Counted from the first letter of the stretch, positions 49,554-59,382 are shown. The stretch: DNA of 64,000 nucleotides from Hymenobacter amundsenii (GCF_002204745.1 NZ_NIRR01000006.1:88205-152204), one strand, 5' to 3'. The notes: generated by a model not told the origin, from the sequence alone. Numbers and translations are program-made.

Positions 49554-51848
49554 ATGCCCCTTCGCCGACTCGCACACCTGACGCTACTGGCCCTCGCGCT
49601 GCTCACGGCGCTGGCCGTTTTTTTCGTAGCCCAACTGCGCTTCAACTACAATTTCAACGATTTCTACCCTGCCGGCGACCCCGACCTCGACTATTATGAG
49701 GAGTACTCGGCCCGCTTCGGCAACGACAACGACTACGTGCTGCTGGGCCTCGAAGCCCCGAAAGGCCAGACGGTGTTCGCGCCCTCGTTTCTGGTCCGGG
49801 TCGACTCGCTGACCCGGTTTCTGGGCGGGCGGGCGCACGTACTGCGGGTATCGTCGCCGACCAATGCCAGCAACCCGGTGGTGGAAGGACCGGGCGTGTT
49901 CAACATCCCCTACCTGCACCCCCAGGACCCCAGCCGCCGGGCCCTCGATTCGGCGCTGGTTTACCGCACGCCGGGGCTGGTGGGCAACCTGATTTCCCAG
50001 GATGCCCGCGCCGCCACCATCCTGTTCCAGACCTCGCCCAACCTGAGCAAGCCGCCCGGCGACTCGCTGCTCAACGCCTTGCGCCGGGAGCTGGGCCGCC
50101 AGGGTTTCGCCGAAGCCGACTACCACCTGGCCGGCAAGCAGGTGGCTCAATCGGTGTTCGTAGACCGGCTCCAGGACGAGCTGGTGCTATTTATGAGCCT
50201 TTCGGTGCTGCTCGTGACGGGGCTGCTGTGGTTTGCGCTGCGCACCTGGTGGGGCGTGGTGCTGCCGCTGGTGGTGGTGTTGGGGGCCATTTTGTGGGGG
50301 CTGGCCGTGATGTCGGCCGCCGGCATCAGCATCGATTTGATGACGGCCCTGCTGCCGGTGATGCTGTTCGTGGTGGGCATGTCCGACACCATTCACCTCA
50401 TCACCCGCTACGTGACGGAGCTGGGCTACGGGGCCGAGAAAAAGCAGGCCCTGCTGGTGGCCATGCGCGAATCGGCCTTCGGCTCGGGGCTGTCGGCCCT
50501 GACGACGAGCATCGGCTTTTTCTCGCTGATGACCAGCTCCATCCGGCCCATTTACAACTTCGGGCTGTTTACGGGCATTGCCATTCTGCTCACGTTTGGG
50601 CTGAGCTTCACGCTGCTGCCGGCCCTGCTGCTGCTGCTTAAAAAGCCTCAGCTACGGGTGCCGCGCGCGCAGGGCCACAGCTGGGACGGCGTGCTGGGCC
50701 GGTTATTCCGGCAGGTACTGGCCCGGCGGCACTGGGTGGTGGGCATCAGCGCCGTGGTGCTGGTGGTCTCGATCGGGTCGGCCTCTACCATCCGCATCAA
50801 CTCGGCCCTGCTCGACGACCTCTCGAAAAACGACCCGGTGAAGCTGGATTTCCGGTTTTTCGAGCGGCAGTTTGCCGGCGTGCGGCCCTTCGAGCTGGCC
50901 CTCAGCCCCGGCCCCGGCCGCACGGTGTTCGATCTGGAAGTGCTGCGCGAAACCGAGCAGATTGAGAACTACCTGCAAAAAAGCTACGGCCTCAACTTCG
51001 TGGCCTCGCCCGTCACCATCATCAAATCGGTGCGCAAGGCCCTGAACGGGGGCATGGTAGAAGAATACCGCCTACCTGCTACCGAGGACGAGCTGGCGCG
51101 GCTGCTGCGCAAGGTGAAGCTGTTTCGGCGCAAGCCCGAGTTCCGGGCCCTGGCCCTGCCCGATGCCACCGCCGGCCGCCTCACCGGCCGCATGGCCGAC
51201 GTGGGCAGCATCAAAATCCACGCCCTCAACGGCGGCCTGCGGCAGTTTCTGCGCACCGCCGTCGATTCGACGGTGCTCCGAACCCGGCTCACCGGTTCGG
51301 CCAACCTCATCGACAAAAACAACGAAAACCTGAGCCGCGACATGATTACGGGCATGACCCTCGACATCGTGATGGTGACCATCATTGTACTGGCCCTGTT
51401 CCGGAGCCTGCGCATGACGGCCGTGGTGCTCATTCCTAACTTGGTGCCGATTCTGATTGTGGCTGGCGTGATGGGCGCGGCCGGGGTGAGCATGAAGGTG
51501 AGCACGAGCATCATCTTTACCATCGCCTTCGGCATTGCCGTCGACGACACCATCCACTTCATGAGCAAGCTCAAGCTGATGCTGCTCAAGGAAGACGACC
51601 TATTCAAGGCCGTGCGCAAAACCTACCTCATGGCCGGCAAAGCCGTTATCGTGACGTCGCTGATTCTGGTCGGCGGCTTCTCGACGTTGCTATTCTCCTC
51701 GTTCGACGGCACGTTTTACGTGGGCTTCCTGATTGGCCTGACGCTGCTGTTCGGCGTAGTGGCCGAGCTGACGCTGCTGCCAATTCTCATTCTGTGGCTC
51801 TACAAGCACAAGCCCAAAGCCATTCGGGAGGCGGTGGTGGTTCCCTGA
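49554..51848 (+). CDS. RND/MMPL superfamily transporter
   Basis: The 764-residue membrane protein has the 12-helix RND/MMPL plan in two halves: an N-terminal helix, a large periplasmic loop, then a helix cluster containing DLMTALLPVMLFVVGMSDTIHL, a second periplasmic loop, and a repeat cluster with VSTSIIFTIAFGIAVDDTIHF. The acidic residues in GMSD and AVDD are the proton-relay sites of the SSD-like superfamily. It exports a lipid or hydrophobic compound in exchange for protons. No periplasmic adaptor gene is adjacent, as usual for the MMPL branch. Confidence 0.9.
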   Translation: MPLRRLAHLTLLALALLTALAVFFVAQLRFNYNFNDFYPAGDPDLDYYEEYSARFGNDNDYVLLGLEAPKGQTVFAPSFLVRVDSLTRFLGGRAHVLRVSSPTNASNPVVEGPGVFNIPYLHPQDPSRRALDSALVYRTPGLVGNLISQDARAATILFQTSPNLSKPPGDSLLNALRRELGRQGFAEADYHLAGKQVAQSVFVDRLQDELVLFMSLSVLLVTGLLWFALRTWWGVVLPLVVVLGAILWGLAVMSAAGISIDLMTALLPVMLFVVGMSDTIHLITRYVTELGYGAEKKQALLVAMRESAFGSGLSALTTSIGFFSLMTSSIRPIYNFGLFTGIAILLTFGLSFTLLPALLLLLKKPQLRVPRAQGHSWDGVLGRLFRQVLARRHWVVGISAVVLVVSIGSASTIRINSALLDDLSKNDPVKLDFRFFERQFAGVRPFELALSPGPGRTVFDLEVLRETEQIENYLQKSYGLNFVASPVTIIKSVRKALNGGMVEEYRLPATEDELARLLRKVKLFRRKPEFRALALPDATAGRLTGRMADVGSIKIHALNGGLRQFLRTAVDSTVLRTRLTGSANLIDKNNENLSRDMITGMTLDIVMVTIIVLALFRSLRMTAVVLIPNLVPILIVAGVMGAAGVSMKVSTSIIFTIAFGIAVDDTIHFMSKLKLMLLKEDDLFKAVRKTYLMAGKAVIVTSLILVGGFSTLLFSSFDGTFYVGFLIGLTLLFGVVAELTLLPILILWLYKHKPKAIREAVVVP

Positions 51849-51963
51849 CATTGTAGCGAAAGCAGGCGCGGTGGGCGCCGGGTCGTTCCTGGAACTGCCC
51901 GGCGCTTTTTGCGTACACACCGCGCCCCCTGCGGCCTGAAATTACCTCCCCATCTTTGCGCCC

Positions 51964-52548
51964 ATGAAATTCCTGCTGCCCGTTCTGCTCGCCTTTTCCT
52001 GCACCGCCGCCCTCGCCCAATCGCCCCCGACAACCCCACCCGCCGCCCCCGACCCGCTGCCTGCCCTTATTCAGGAGCGCCAGCAGCTAGTGAGCCAGTA
52101 CGAGGCTGCCAACCGCCAGCGCAACGCTTTTTTGGCCAATAAACCCAGTAAAAAAGATCTGGAAGAAGTTGTGGATGCGCTCAAGGGCATCATCCGCAAA
52201 GACACTGAGCTGATCCAGGCCGTACAGGAAGCCACCCTGCGCCGCACCGCCGCCGTAACGGCCGAAAACCAGCAGGTGAAACAGCAGGTATCCGTGGCCC
52301 AAACCGACCAAACGACCACTCGCCAACGCTTCTACGACCTGGAAAACCAGATTACCAACCTCCAGGAACGCGACCGGCAGCGCGACAAAAAGCTCCGCGA
52401 CCTGCAAGCCACCGCTGATGCCGCCACCAGCGCCCGCACCTCCCGCGAACTGCTGGCCGTAGCTCTGGCCCTGCTTGCGGCCGGCCTGCTGTTCTACGTA
52501 CTCAAGTTGCGCGGCCAGTCATCGGCCCGGCCAGCGCGACGGAAGTAG
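51964..52548 (+). CDS. Signal-anchored coiled-coil protein with C-terminal membrane helix
   Basis: The 194-residue protein has a signal peptide (LPVLLAFSCTAALAQ), a Pro-rich linker, then a long heptad region (QERQQLVSQYEAANRQRNAF through LQERDRQRDKKLRDL) that should form a coiled coil, and a final transmembrane segment LLAVALALLAAGLLFYVL. The topology suggests a periplasmic coiled coil tethered to the inner membrane, as in structural or scaffold proteins. No family is recognised. A CATCTTTG box ends a few bases before the start. Confidence 0.75.
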   Translation: MKFLLPVLLAFSCTAALAQSPPTTPPAAPDPLPALIQERQQLVSQYEAANRQRNAFLANKPSKKDLEEVVDALKGIIRKDTELIQAVQEATLRRTAAVTAENQQVKQQVSVAQTDQTTTRQRFYDLENQITNLQERDRQRDKKLRDLQATADAATSARTSRELLAVALALLAAGLLFYVLKLRGQSSARPARRK

Positions 52549-52570
52549 TTATCAGTTATTGGTTGTCAGT

Positions 52571-52627
52571 AAAAAGAACGTCATGCTTCGACTGCGCGGA
52601 CGCCAGATGAGGCATGACGTTCTTTTT
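52571..52627. repeat. Palindromic element (GAACGTCATGC family) acting as terminator
   Basis: Arms AAAAAGAACGTCATGC (52571-52586) and GCATGACGTTCTTTTT (52612-52627) are perfect, with a T-tract. The inner part CTTCGACTGCGCGGACGCCA matches, in reverse complement, part of the element near 21.8 kb. Confidence 0.75.
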
Positions 52628-52639
52628 TACCCTAAAAAT

Positions 52640-55261
52640 CTACTCCCGTACCAACTTCTCGGCCCGGAATACATCGTCAGCGGCTTGTAGCAGCTTGGCG
52701 CGGAGTTGGGGGTTGTAGCTGGGGTGGGCCGCCAGGAACTCGCGGACGGTGCGGGCGGCGGTGGGCGTCTGGTAGCTGCCGAGCGTGGACTGGAGCCAGG
52801 AATAGGGAAAGAAGATGTCGCCGGTCTGCTGAATTTCTTCGAGCAGCGCCAGGCTCTGGGGCAGGTATTTTTCGGAGGTGGCGGCCCGGAGCGGATGGTG
52901 CAGGTAGCCCAGCGCGGCCGTCACCCAGGCTTCCTTTTCGCGGTTCTTTTCATCGGAGAGCGAGGCGAAGAAGGCGTCGCGGGTGGCCACGTCGAGCGAG
53001 AGGGCGGGCAGCAGGAACTCCATGCGCTTGCGGCGGTCGGGGTTGGGGATGCGGGTGAGTTGGCGGGCCAGGATGGGCGCGGGGGCCGGGTAGTCGCGCA
53101 CGGCCAGGGCCAGCGCTAGGCTAGTGTAGTCGTCCTCGGTCAGCTTGACGCCCGCCGGAGCCTGCTGGGTGTCCCAGATGCGGTAGAGCCGCGTTTGGGC
53201 CGCCTGGCTTAGGGCTATACTCTGGTAGGTTTTGAACAGCAGTTTTTTGGCGTTGGGCGCGGGGTTTTGGGCTAGCGCCGCCCATAGGTCCTTCTCCAAC
53301 TCCGGCCCCACGGCCTGCCGCTGAGCGGGCGTGAGGAACTGCCAGAATATGGCGCTGGCTTGGCCCGTGAGCAATTTCAGGTTCAACTCTTCGGGCTCGC
53401 GGGTGAGGGCCTGGCGGTAGGTCGTGAGCAATTCAAGCGGCTTGACGACTTCACCGCGGAGCATGTTCTCGTAGAGGTTCACGTAGCTGGCGGCCCGCGC
53501 CACGGGGTCTTTCAGCCCGGTAAGCGCGGGTAGCACTTGCGGACTCACCGGAAAAACGCCGTAGCCCAGGCCCGTGGAGTTGAACAGAATAAACGCGGGG
53601 GCCGGCTCGCCCACGGCGGCGGGTACCGCCACTTCGCGGGCGTTCTGGTTCACCGTCAACTCGCGGGTGCGGCCGTTGGGGTACACCAGCAACACCTCGA
53701 ACAGCTGGGGCCAGATCCGCTCGGAGCCGTCTTCAGCCTGCTGGCGCAGGCGCAGGCTGGTAATCTTACCTTGGGCGGTTTGCAGGTCGTAATTGAACAC
53801 CGGGCGGCCGGGCTGGTTCACCCAAACCTGGTTCCAGGCCTGCAAATCGGCAGGCGTACGTTCGTCCAGTATGCGGATGAGGTCGGGCCAGGTGGCGTTG
53901 CCGTGGGCGTACTGGCGCAGGTAGGCGCGCAGCCCGTCGCGGAAGGGCTCCTCCCCCATCAACCGCTCCAGTTGGCGCATCATAATGGGCGCTTTGTGGT
54001 AGATGATGCCCCCGTAGAGCGAGCCCGCGTCGCTCAGATTCTCCAGGTTCTGGCGGATGGGGTTGGCCCCGCTGGTGCGGTCCACGCCGTAGGCAGCCGG
54101 GTAGTGGTCGATGACGAACTTGAGGTCGTAGTTCGACTCCGGCAACGCCACCTGGGTGATTTTATCGGCCATGAAGTTGGCAAACACCTCCTTCATCCAC
54201 ACGTCGTTGAACCACTGCATGGTCACCAAATCGCCGAACCACATGTGGGCCGTTTCGTGGGCCAGCAGGTTGGAGCGGGCAATTTTCTGGTCCTGGGTCG
54301 CGCCCTCATCCAGAAACAGCGAGCTGGCCTTGTAGTCGATGGCGCCCACGTGCTCCATGCCGCCGTACTGGAAATCGGGCAGGGCCACGAAATCGAACTT
54401 CTGAAATGGGTACGGGATGCCGGTATAGCCCTCCAGAAACCTTAGCGCGTCGGCATGAATCTGGAAGATGGGGTCCAGGCTCAGGGCCAGCTTGCTTTGG
54501 TCGGTTTCGCGGTGCAGCAGCTGCATGGGGCGGCCCGCCGGACTGCGCACGAGGCGCGAGAACCGGCCCGCCGCAAACGAGAACAGGTAGGTGCTGATGG
54601 TATCGGAGGGCGCGAAGCGGTAGGTTTTGCGGCCGTTTGCGCTGGTCGAATCCTGCAATGGGCCGTTGGCCAGGGCCTGCCAAGTGTCGGGCAACGTGAG
54701 CGTGAGCGTGAAGGCGGCCTTCAGGTTGGGCTGATCGAAGACCGGAAATACTGTGCGGGCGCGGTCGGGCACGAGTAGGGTGTAGAGGTAATCATCGTTG
54801 CGGTTGAGGCTCTGGTTACCGGCCGTAAAGTTTATTTCCACCGTATTGGGGCCGGTTTGCAGCGCGGCGGCGGGCAGCACCAGGTGCTCGTCGTGGTGGT
54901 CAATGGGCACCGGCCGGCCGTTCACGCGCAGGGCGCGCAGGTTGGCCGTTCGCTCCTTAAAGTCGAGCTGCAGCGGCTGACCAGCATCGGAGAGGCGGAA
55001 ACGGATGGTTTCGGTGGCCGCGATGGGCGCGGCCTTGTCGGCGGGCACGTTCAAGCTCAACTCGTAGCCCAGCCGCGAAACCCGGCGGGCCCGGTCCTCG
55101 GCCAGCTCCCGGCTCACGCCCGCCACCACGGCCGGGGCGGCAGTTGCAGCAGCAGCGACGGGCGTAACCCCCGATATCAGCGGGGCGCGGGTGCAGGCCG
55201 CCAGCGAAAGGGGCAGAGAAAGCAATGGATAAACGGCGCGCGGGAAGGCGGAAAATGTCAT
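52640..55261 (-). CDS. M1 family aminopeptidase (zinc metallopeptidase)
   Basis: The 873-residue protein has a lipobox-like signal (LSLAACTR), so it is envelope-anchored. The M1 motifs are GGMEHVGAI (GAMEN-type exopeptidase site), HETAH (His335, Glu336, His339), and the third ligand Glu358 in WMKEVFANF. The N-terminal beta domain precedes them, and a helical C-terminal domain follows. The enzyme removes N-terminal residues from periplasmic peptides. It is a second M1 enzyme beside the partial one at the start of the window. Confidence 0.92.
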   Translation of the reverse strand: MTFSAFPRAVYPLLSLPLSLAACTRAPLISGVTPVAAAATAAPAVVAGVSRELAEDRARRVSRLGYELSLNVPADKAAPIAATETIRFRLSDAGQPLQLDFKERTANLRALRVNGRPVPIDHHDEHLVLPAAALQTGPNTVEINFTAGNQSLNRNDDYLYTLLVPDRARTVFPVFDQPNLKAAFTLTLTLPDTWQALANGPLQDSTSANGRKTYRFAPSDTISTYLFSFAAGRFSRLVRSPAGRPMQLLHRETDQSKLALSLDPIFQIHADALRFLEGYTGIPYPFQKFDFVALPDFQYGGMEHVGAIDYKASSLFLDEGATQDQKIARSNLLAHETAHMWFGDLVTMQWFNDVWMKEVFANFMADKITQVALPESNYDLKFVIDHYPAAYGVDRTSGANPIRQNLENLSDAGSLYGGIIYHKAPIMMRQLERLMGEEPFRDGLRAYLRQYAHGNATWPDLIRILDERTPADLQAWNQVWVNQPGRPVFNYDLQTAQGKITSLRLRQQAEDGSERIWPQLFEVLLVYPNGRTRELTVNQNAREVAVPAAVGEPAPAFILFNSTGLGYGVFPVSPQVLPALTGLKDPVARAASYVNLYENMLRGEVVKPLELLTTYRQALTREPEELNLKLLTGQASAIFWQFLTPAQRQAVGPELEKDLWAALAQNPAPNAKKLLFKTYQSIALSQAAQTRLYRIWDTQQAPAGVKLTEDDYTSLALALAVRDYPAPAPILARQLTRIPNPDRRKRMEFLLPALSLDVATRDAFFASLSDEKNREKEAWVTAALGYLHHPLRAATSEKYLPQSLALLEEIQQTGDIFFPYSWLQSTLGSYQTPTAARTVREFLAAHPSYNPQLRAKLLQAADDVFRAEKLVRE

Positions 55262-55304
55262 GTCGAGGGGAAAAGCGGCAGCCCAAGATACCGCCGTTTA
55301 GCCG

Positions 55305-55382
55305 CTGTGGCCCGGACTTTAGTCTGTAGCCCCCAAGTAGCCCGGGTAACGGCTGAGCTACGGACTAAAGTCCGGGCCACAG
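55305..55382. repeat. Palindromic repeat ahead of pxpB
   Basis: Arms of 26 nt (55305-55330 and 55357-55382, core CCCGGACTTTAGTC) pair with one mismatch. The repeat lies between the divergent M1 and pxpB genes and may influence both transcripts. Confidence 0.7.
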
Positions 55383-55399
55383 ACCTATCTTGTCCACCG

Positions 55400-56136
55400 A
55401 TGCCCGCTCCTTCTCCCCTGCCCGCTCCCATCCTCCCGCACCTCTACCCGCTAGGCGAAACGGCCGTAGTGCTGGAATTCGGCACGCTCATCAGCAACGC
55501 CACCAACACCACCATTCAGGCCGTCGCCGATTACCTGCTGGCCCAGCCTTTTGTGGGTTTCACCGAACTGGTACCTGCCTTTACCACGCTCACCGTTTTC
55601 TACGACCCCTGGCAGGTACGCTCGGCCGGGGCCGGGTCGCCATATGAAGTCGTGGCCGCCACCTTACGGGAACGGCTGGCCCAACTGCCTACTGCCGCGG
55701 CCGCCGCGGAAACCGGGCCGGTGGTAGAAATACCGGTGTGCTACGGGGGTGAGTTCGGGCCTGATTTAGAGGCGGTGGCCCAGCACTGCGGGCTGAACCC
55801 GGCAGACGTAGTGGCCCGCCACGCCGGGGCCGATTACCGGGTGTATTTCATCGGTTTCGCGCCCGGCTTTCCCTATCTGGGCGGGCTGCCCACCGAGTTG
55901 GCCACGCCCCGGCGCGCCAGCCCCCGGGCCGCAGTGCCGGCCGGAGCAGTGGGCATTGCCGGGGCACAGACCGGTATTTATTCCTTGCCCACGCCAGGTG
56001 GCTGGCAGCTGATCGGCCGCACTCCGGCCCGGCTGTTCCAGCCCGAAGCCCCCGACCCCAGCCTGCTGCGGGCGGGCAGCGGCTGCGATTCGTACCCATC
56101 ACGGCGGAGCAGTTCCATCAGTGGCCCGCCGCATGA
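55400..56136 (+). CDS. pxpB: 5-oxoprolinase subunit PxpB, frameshifted near the C-terminus as sequenced
   Basis: PxpB is the KipI-like subunit of the PxpABC 5-oxoprolinase, which opens 5-oxoproline to glutamate with ATP. Family blocks are LYPLGETAVVLEFGT, DYRVYFIGFAPGFPYLGGL and AQTGIYSLPTPGGWQLIGRTP. The expected ending LRFVPITAEQFHQW appears only after a shift: one C is missing between 56077 and 56078 (GGCAGC instead of GGCCAGC). With the base restored the protein would be 245 residues, and its TGA overlaps the pxpC start codon as ATGA. Confidence 0.92.
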
Positions 56137-57154
56137 GCCTGCACATTTTACGTCCCGGCCTGCTCACCACTATTCAGGACGCTGGCCGGCCCGGCTACCG
56201 GCGGGCGGGCGTGAGCGTGGGCGGCCCTGTTGATGCCCGAAGCCTGCGCGTGGCCAACCTGCTGGTGGGCAACCCGCCCGGCGCGGCGGCCCTCGAAATC
56301 ACCCTGCTCGGCCCCACCCTGCGCTTCGAGGCCGACCATCTGCTGGCCCTCACTGGTGCCGACCTCAGTATCACGCTCAACGGCCAGCCTTTACCCCTGA
56401 ACCGGGCCGTGGCCGTGCGGGCCGGCACCGAACTCACCTTTGGCCGGCCCCAAGCGGGCTGCCGGGCCTACCTGGCCGTGGCCGGCGGGCTGGCGTGCCG
56501 CTGGTGCTGGGTAGCCGCGCTACCTACCTGGCGGCCGGCATCGGGGGGCTGGCGGGCCGGGCTTTGCGGACCGATGATGTGCTGCCCGTAGCGGAACCCG
56601 CTCCTGCCGCCGCTAGCCTGCGCCAGCACCTGCTGGCCCGCTCGCCCGAATTGCCCTGCGTAGCCGCGCCCTGGTTCGCCGACCCGGCCCTGACGCCCCA
56701 GCCCGAAGCCGCGCCCGTGCTGCGGGCGGTGCGCGGACCGGAATACGGGCAGTTTACGGCGACCAGCCAGCAGGCTTTCTGGACCGAGGAATTCCAGATG
56801 ACGCCGGCCTCCAACCGCATGGGCAGCCGGCTGGCGGGCCCACCCTTGCTCCGCTCCGCCGATGCGCCCGAGCTGCTGTCTGCGGCCGTTACATTCGGCA
56901 CGGTGCAGGTGCCGCCCGGGGGCCAGCCCATCGTGCTGCTGGCCGACCACCAGACCACCGGCGGCTACCCCCGCCTGGCCCTGGTAGCCGCCGCCGACTG
57001 GTCCCGCCTGGCCCAAGTGCCTCCGGGCGGTACGTTGCGGTTCCAGGAAATCGGTTTGGAGGAGGCGCAGCAACTGTATATGGCCCAGGAAGACCAGCTG
57101 CGCCAGCTGGAACGGGCCGTGGCGTTGCAGTTCAGCCAGCACCTCACCCCCTAG
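56133..57154 (+). CDS. pxpC: 5-oxoprolinase subunit PxpC, frameshifted in mid-gene as sequenced
   Basis: PxpC is the KipA/biotin-carboxyltransferase-like subunit of 5-oxoprolinase. It starts MSLHILRPGLLTTIQDAGRPG, overlapping the pxpB stop. The first half ends CRAYLAVAGGLA, and PLVLGSRATYLAAGIGG, expected to follow directly, is in the next frame. One C is missing at 56494/56495 (CTGGCGTG instead of CTGGCCGTG). The second half continues with FQMTPASNRMGSRLAG. The corrected length is 340 residues. Its last codons and stop lie within a palindromic repeat. Confidence 0.92.
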
Positions 57155-57273
57155 CCCCCTCTCCTCGGGAGAGGGGGGACTAATTCTTAATTTCTAGAGT
57201 TAAGGCAGCTAGAAATAGAGTAGGATTCTATTTTTTAGTCCCCCCTCTCCCAAGGAGACTAGGGGGTGAGGTG
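57140..57273. repeat. CACCTCACCCCCTAG palindromic repeat overlapping the pxpC end
   Basis: Arms of about 40 nt (from 57140 and ending near 57273) carry the widely occurring CTCACCCCCTAGCCCCCTCTC-type repeat of high-GC genomes. Its left arm includes the last residues (HLTP) and TAG stop codon of pxpC. Confidence 0.75.
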
Positions 57274-57315
57274 CCGGTGAGGCGACCAAAATAACTTCCG
57301 CCTATCTTACTGCCC

Positions 57316-58095
57316 ATGAATCCAACCCTTACCATTGACCTCAACTGCGACCTGGGGGAAAGCTTCGGTGCTTACTCCCTGGGGCAGGATGAAGCCATTT
57401 TGCCCTTGATAACGTCGGCCAATATTGCCTGCGGCTACCACGCCGGCGACCCGGCCGTGATGAAGCACACCGTGCGCCGGGCCCTGCACCACGGCGTGGC
57501 CCTGGGGGCCCACCCCGGCCTGCCCGATCTGGTGGGTTTCGGCCGCCGCGAAATGGCCATTTCGGCCGAGGAAGCCTATGATATGACCGTGTACCAGATT
57601 GGGGCGCTGCTGGCGTTTGTGCGGGCCGAGGGCGGCACATTGCACCACGTAAAGCCCCACGGCGCGCTCTACAACATGGCCGCCGGAAACCCCGCCCTGG
57701 CCGAGGCCCTGGCCGAAGCCGTGTACCGGGTGGCCCCCGAAGCCTGCCTCTACGGGCTGGCCGGCAGCGCCCTGCCCCAGGCCGCCGAAAAGCTGGGTCT
57801 GCGCACCGCCCACGAGGTTTTCGCCGACCGTAGCTACCAGCCCGACGGCACGCTCACGCCCCGCCGCCAGCCCGGCGCGCTGCTCACCGACCCTGCCGAA
57901 GCCGAGGCCCAGGTGCTACGCATGGTCCGCGAGGGCCGGGTGCGGGCGCTGTCGGGCGGGGACGTCGTGATTCAGGCCGATACAGTGTGCCTGCACGGCG
58001 ATGGACCCCACGCCCTGGACTTCGCCCGGCGGCTGCGGGCCGCGCTGGCAGTGGCCGGCGTGGCGGTGCAAACGCCTTCCGGGCTCCGCGTATGA
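57316..58095 (+). CDS. pxpA: 5-oxoprolinase subunit PxpA (LamB/YcsF family)
   Basis: The 259-residue catalytic subunit shows the LamB/YcsF fold: [56 protein letters not shown] and [13 protein letters not shown], with [19 protein letters not shown] near the C-terminus. It works with PxpB and PxpC, encoded just upstream. Its stop overlaps the transporter start in ATGA, so the genes form an operon. Confidence 0.95.
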   Translation: MNPTLTIDLNCDLGESFGAYSLGQDEAILPLITSANIACGYHAGDPAVMKHTVRRALHHGVALGAHPGLPDLVGFGRREMAISAEEAYDMTVYQIGALLAFVRAEGGTLHHVKPHGALYNMAAGNPALAEALAEAVYRVAPEACLYGLAGSALPQAAEKLGLRTAHEVFADRSYQPDGTLTPRRQPGALLTDPAEAEAQVLRMVREGRVRALSGGDVVIQADTVCLHGDGPHALDFARRLRAALAVAGVAVQTPSGLRV

Positions 58096-59273
58096 AGCCG
58101 GCCCGCAACTGGGGCGTGCTGCTGGGAGCCGCTTTTCTGATGGCCACTTCGGCCGTGGGGCCGGGCTTTCTCACCCAGACCACCGTGTTTACCGAGCGGC
58201 TCGGAGCCAGCTTCGGGTTTGTTATCCTGGCTTCTATCTTGCTCGATATCGGGGTGCAGCTGAACGTGTGGCGGGTAATTGCCGTGGCCGAGCTGCGGGC
58301 CCCCGACATTGCCAACCGCGTGCTGCCGGGCCTGGGCAGCGTCATTTCGGTGCTGATTGTGCTCGGCGGCCTGGCCTTCAATGTGGGTAACGTGGGCGGA
58401 GCCGGCCTGGGCCTCTCGGCCCTCACGGGCCTGCCGGTGCCGGTGTGCGCCGTGCTGGGGGCCGGGGTGGCGCTGGGAATTTTTCTGGTGCGGGAGGCCG
58501 GGCGGCTCATGGACCGCTTCGCCCAGGTAATGGGCCTGGTGCTGGTGCTCACTATCGTGTACGTGGCCTTTTCCACCCACCCACCTCTGGCCGAAGCGGC
58601 GCGTCGCACCCTCGTTCCTACCCAGCTCGACCTCACCTCCATCATCACGCTGGTGGGCGGCACGGTGGGCGGCTACATCACCTTTTCCGGCGGCCACCGC
58701 CTGCTCGACGCCGGCATACGGGGCGAGGCTGCCCTGCCCGAAGTGACGCGCAGCGCCGTGCTGGGCATTTCGGTGGCCTCGCTGGTGCGGGTGTTCCTGT
58801 TTCTGGCTACGCTGGGCGTGGTGAGCCAGGGCTTGGCCATTGATGCGGCTAACCCGCCCGCCTCCGTGTTCCGGCTGGCGGCCGGGGAGCTGGGCTATCG
58901 GCTGTTTGGGGTCGTCATGTTCGCGGCGGCCGTCACGTCCATCATCGGCTCGGCCTACACCTCCATTTCCTTCCTCAAAGTCCTGCTGCCACAAGTAGCG
59001 GCCCGCGAAAACCGCTGGATTATCGGCTTTATCGTGCTTTCCACGCTGCTATTCCTCACCATCGGCCAGCCAGTGCAGGTGCTGCTTTGGGCTGGGGCAC
59101 TCAACGGTTTCATCCTGCCTCTCACCCTGGGCACCCTGCTGGTAGCGGCCTACCGCCCGGCCATTGTAGGCTCCTACCGCCACCCGCTGGTACTGGCCGT
59201 ATTTGGGGTACTGGTGGTGCTGGTGATGACTTGGCTCAGCGGCTCGGTGCTGCTGAAGGCGCTGGGAGTTTAG
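58092..59273 (+). CDS. NRAMP-family metal ion transporter-like protein
   Basis: The 393-residue protein has about 10-11 hydrophobic helices and opens [20 protein letters not shown] then [13 protein letters not shown], typical of the NRAMP/COG1914 branch that occurs beside pxpA genes. The usual metal-site motif DPGN of classical Mn/Fe NRAMP is not evident at the first helix, so the substrate may differ; uptake of an amino acid such as 5-oxoproline is as plausible as metal. Translational overlap with pxpA supports a shared role in 5-oxoproline use. Confidence 0.85.
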   Translation: MKPARNWGVLLGAAFLMATSAVGPGFLTQTTVFTERLGASFGFVILASILLDIGVQLNVWRVIAVAELRAPDIANRVLPGLGSVISVLIVLGGLAFNVGNVGGAGLGLSALTGLPVPVCAVLGAGVALGIFLVREAGRLMDRFAQVMGLVLVLTIVYVAFSTHPPLAEAARRTLVPTQLDLTSIITLVGGTVGGYITFSGGHRLLDAGIRGEAALPEVTRSAVLGISVASLVRVFLFLATLGVVSQGLAIDAANPPASVFRLAAGELGYRLFGVVMFAAAVTSIIGSAYTSISFLKVLLPQVAARENRWIIGFIVLSTLLFLTIGQPVQVLLWAGALNGFILPLTLGTLLVAAYRPAIVGSYRHPLVLAVFGVLVVLVMTWLSGSVLLKALGV

Positions 59274-59274
59274 G

Positions 59275-59355
59275 GCGAAGCTCCAGCTTCGCGTATCGTT
59301 GCTGACGACCACACGACTTCGTTCAACGGTACGCGAAGCCGTAGTTTCGCGCTAC
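59275..59355. repeat. Repeat element (GCGAAGCTCCAGCTTCGCG), copy 1
   Basis: The element begins GCGAAGCTCCAGCTTCGCG and contains GTATCGTTGCTGAC and CCACACGACTTCGTTCAACG. It is the reverse complement of most of the copy at 61053-61138, so the amidohydrolase gene is flanked by an inverted pair. Confidence 0.7.
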
Positions 59356-59382
59356 TTGGAGCGCTTATCAAGTCACTGTACG

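Noticed and set aside
55262..55399. Possible tRNA or small RNA gene from the strong palindrome
   Set aside because: The pairing is a long simple hairpin without a cloverleaf or T-arm consensus; it fits an intergenic repeat.
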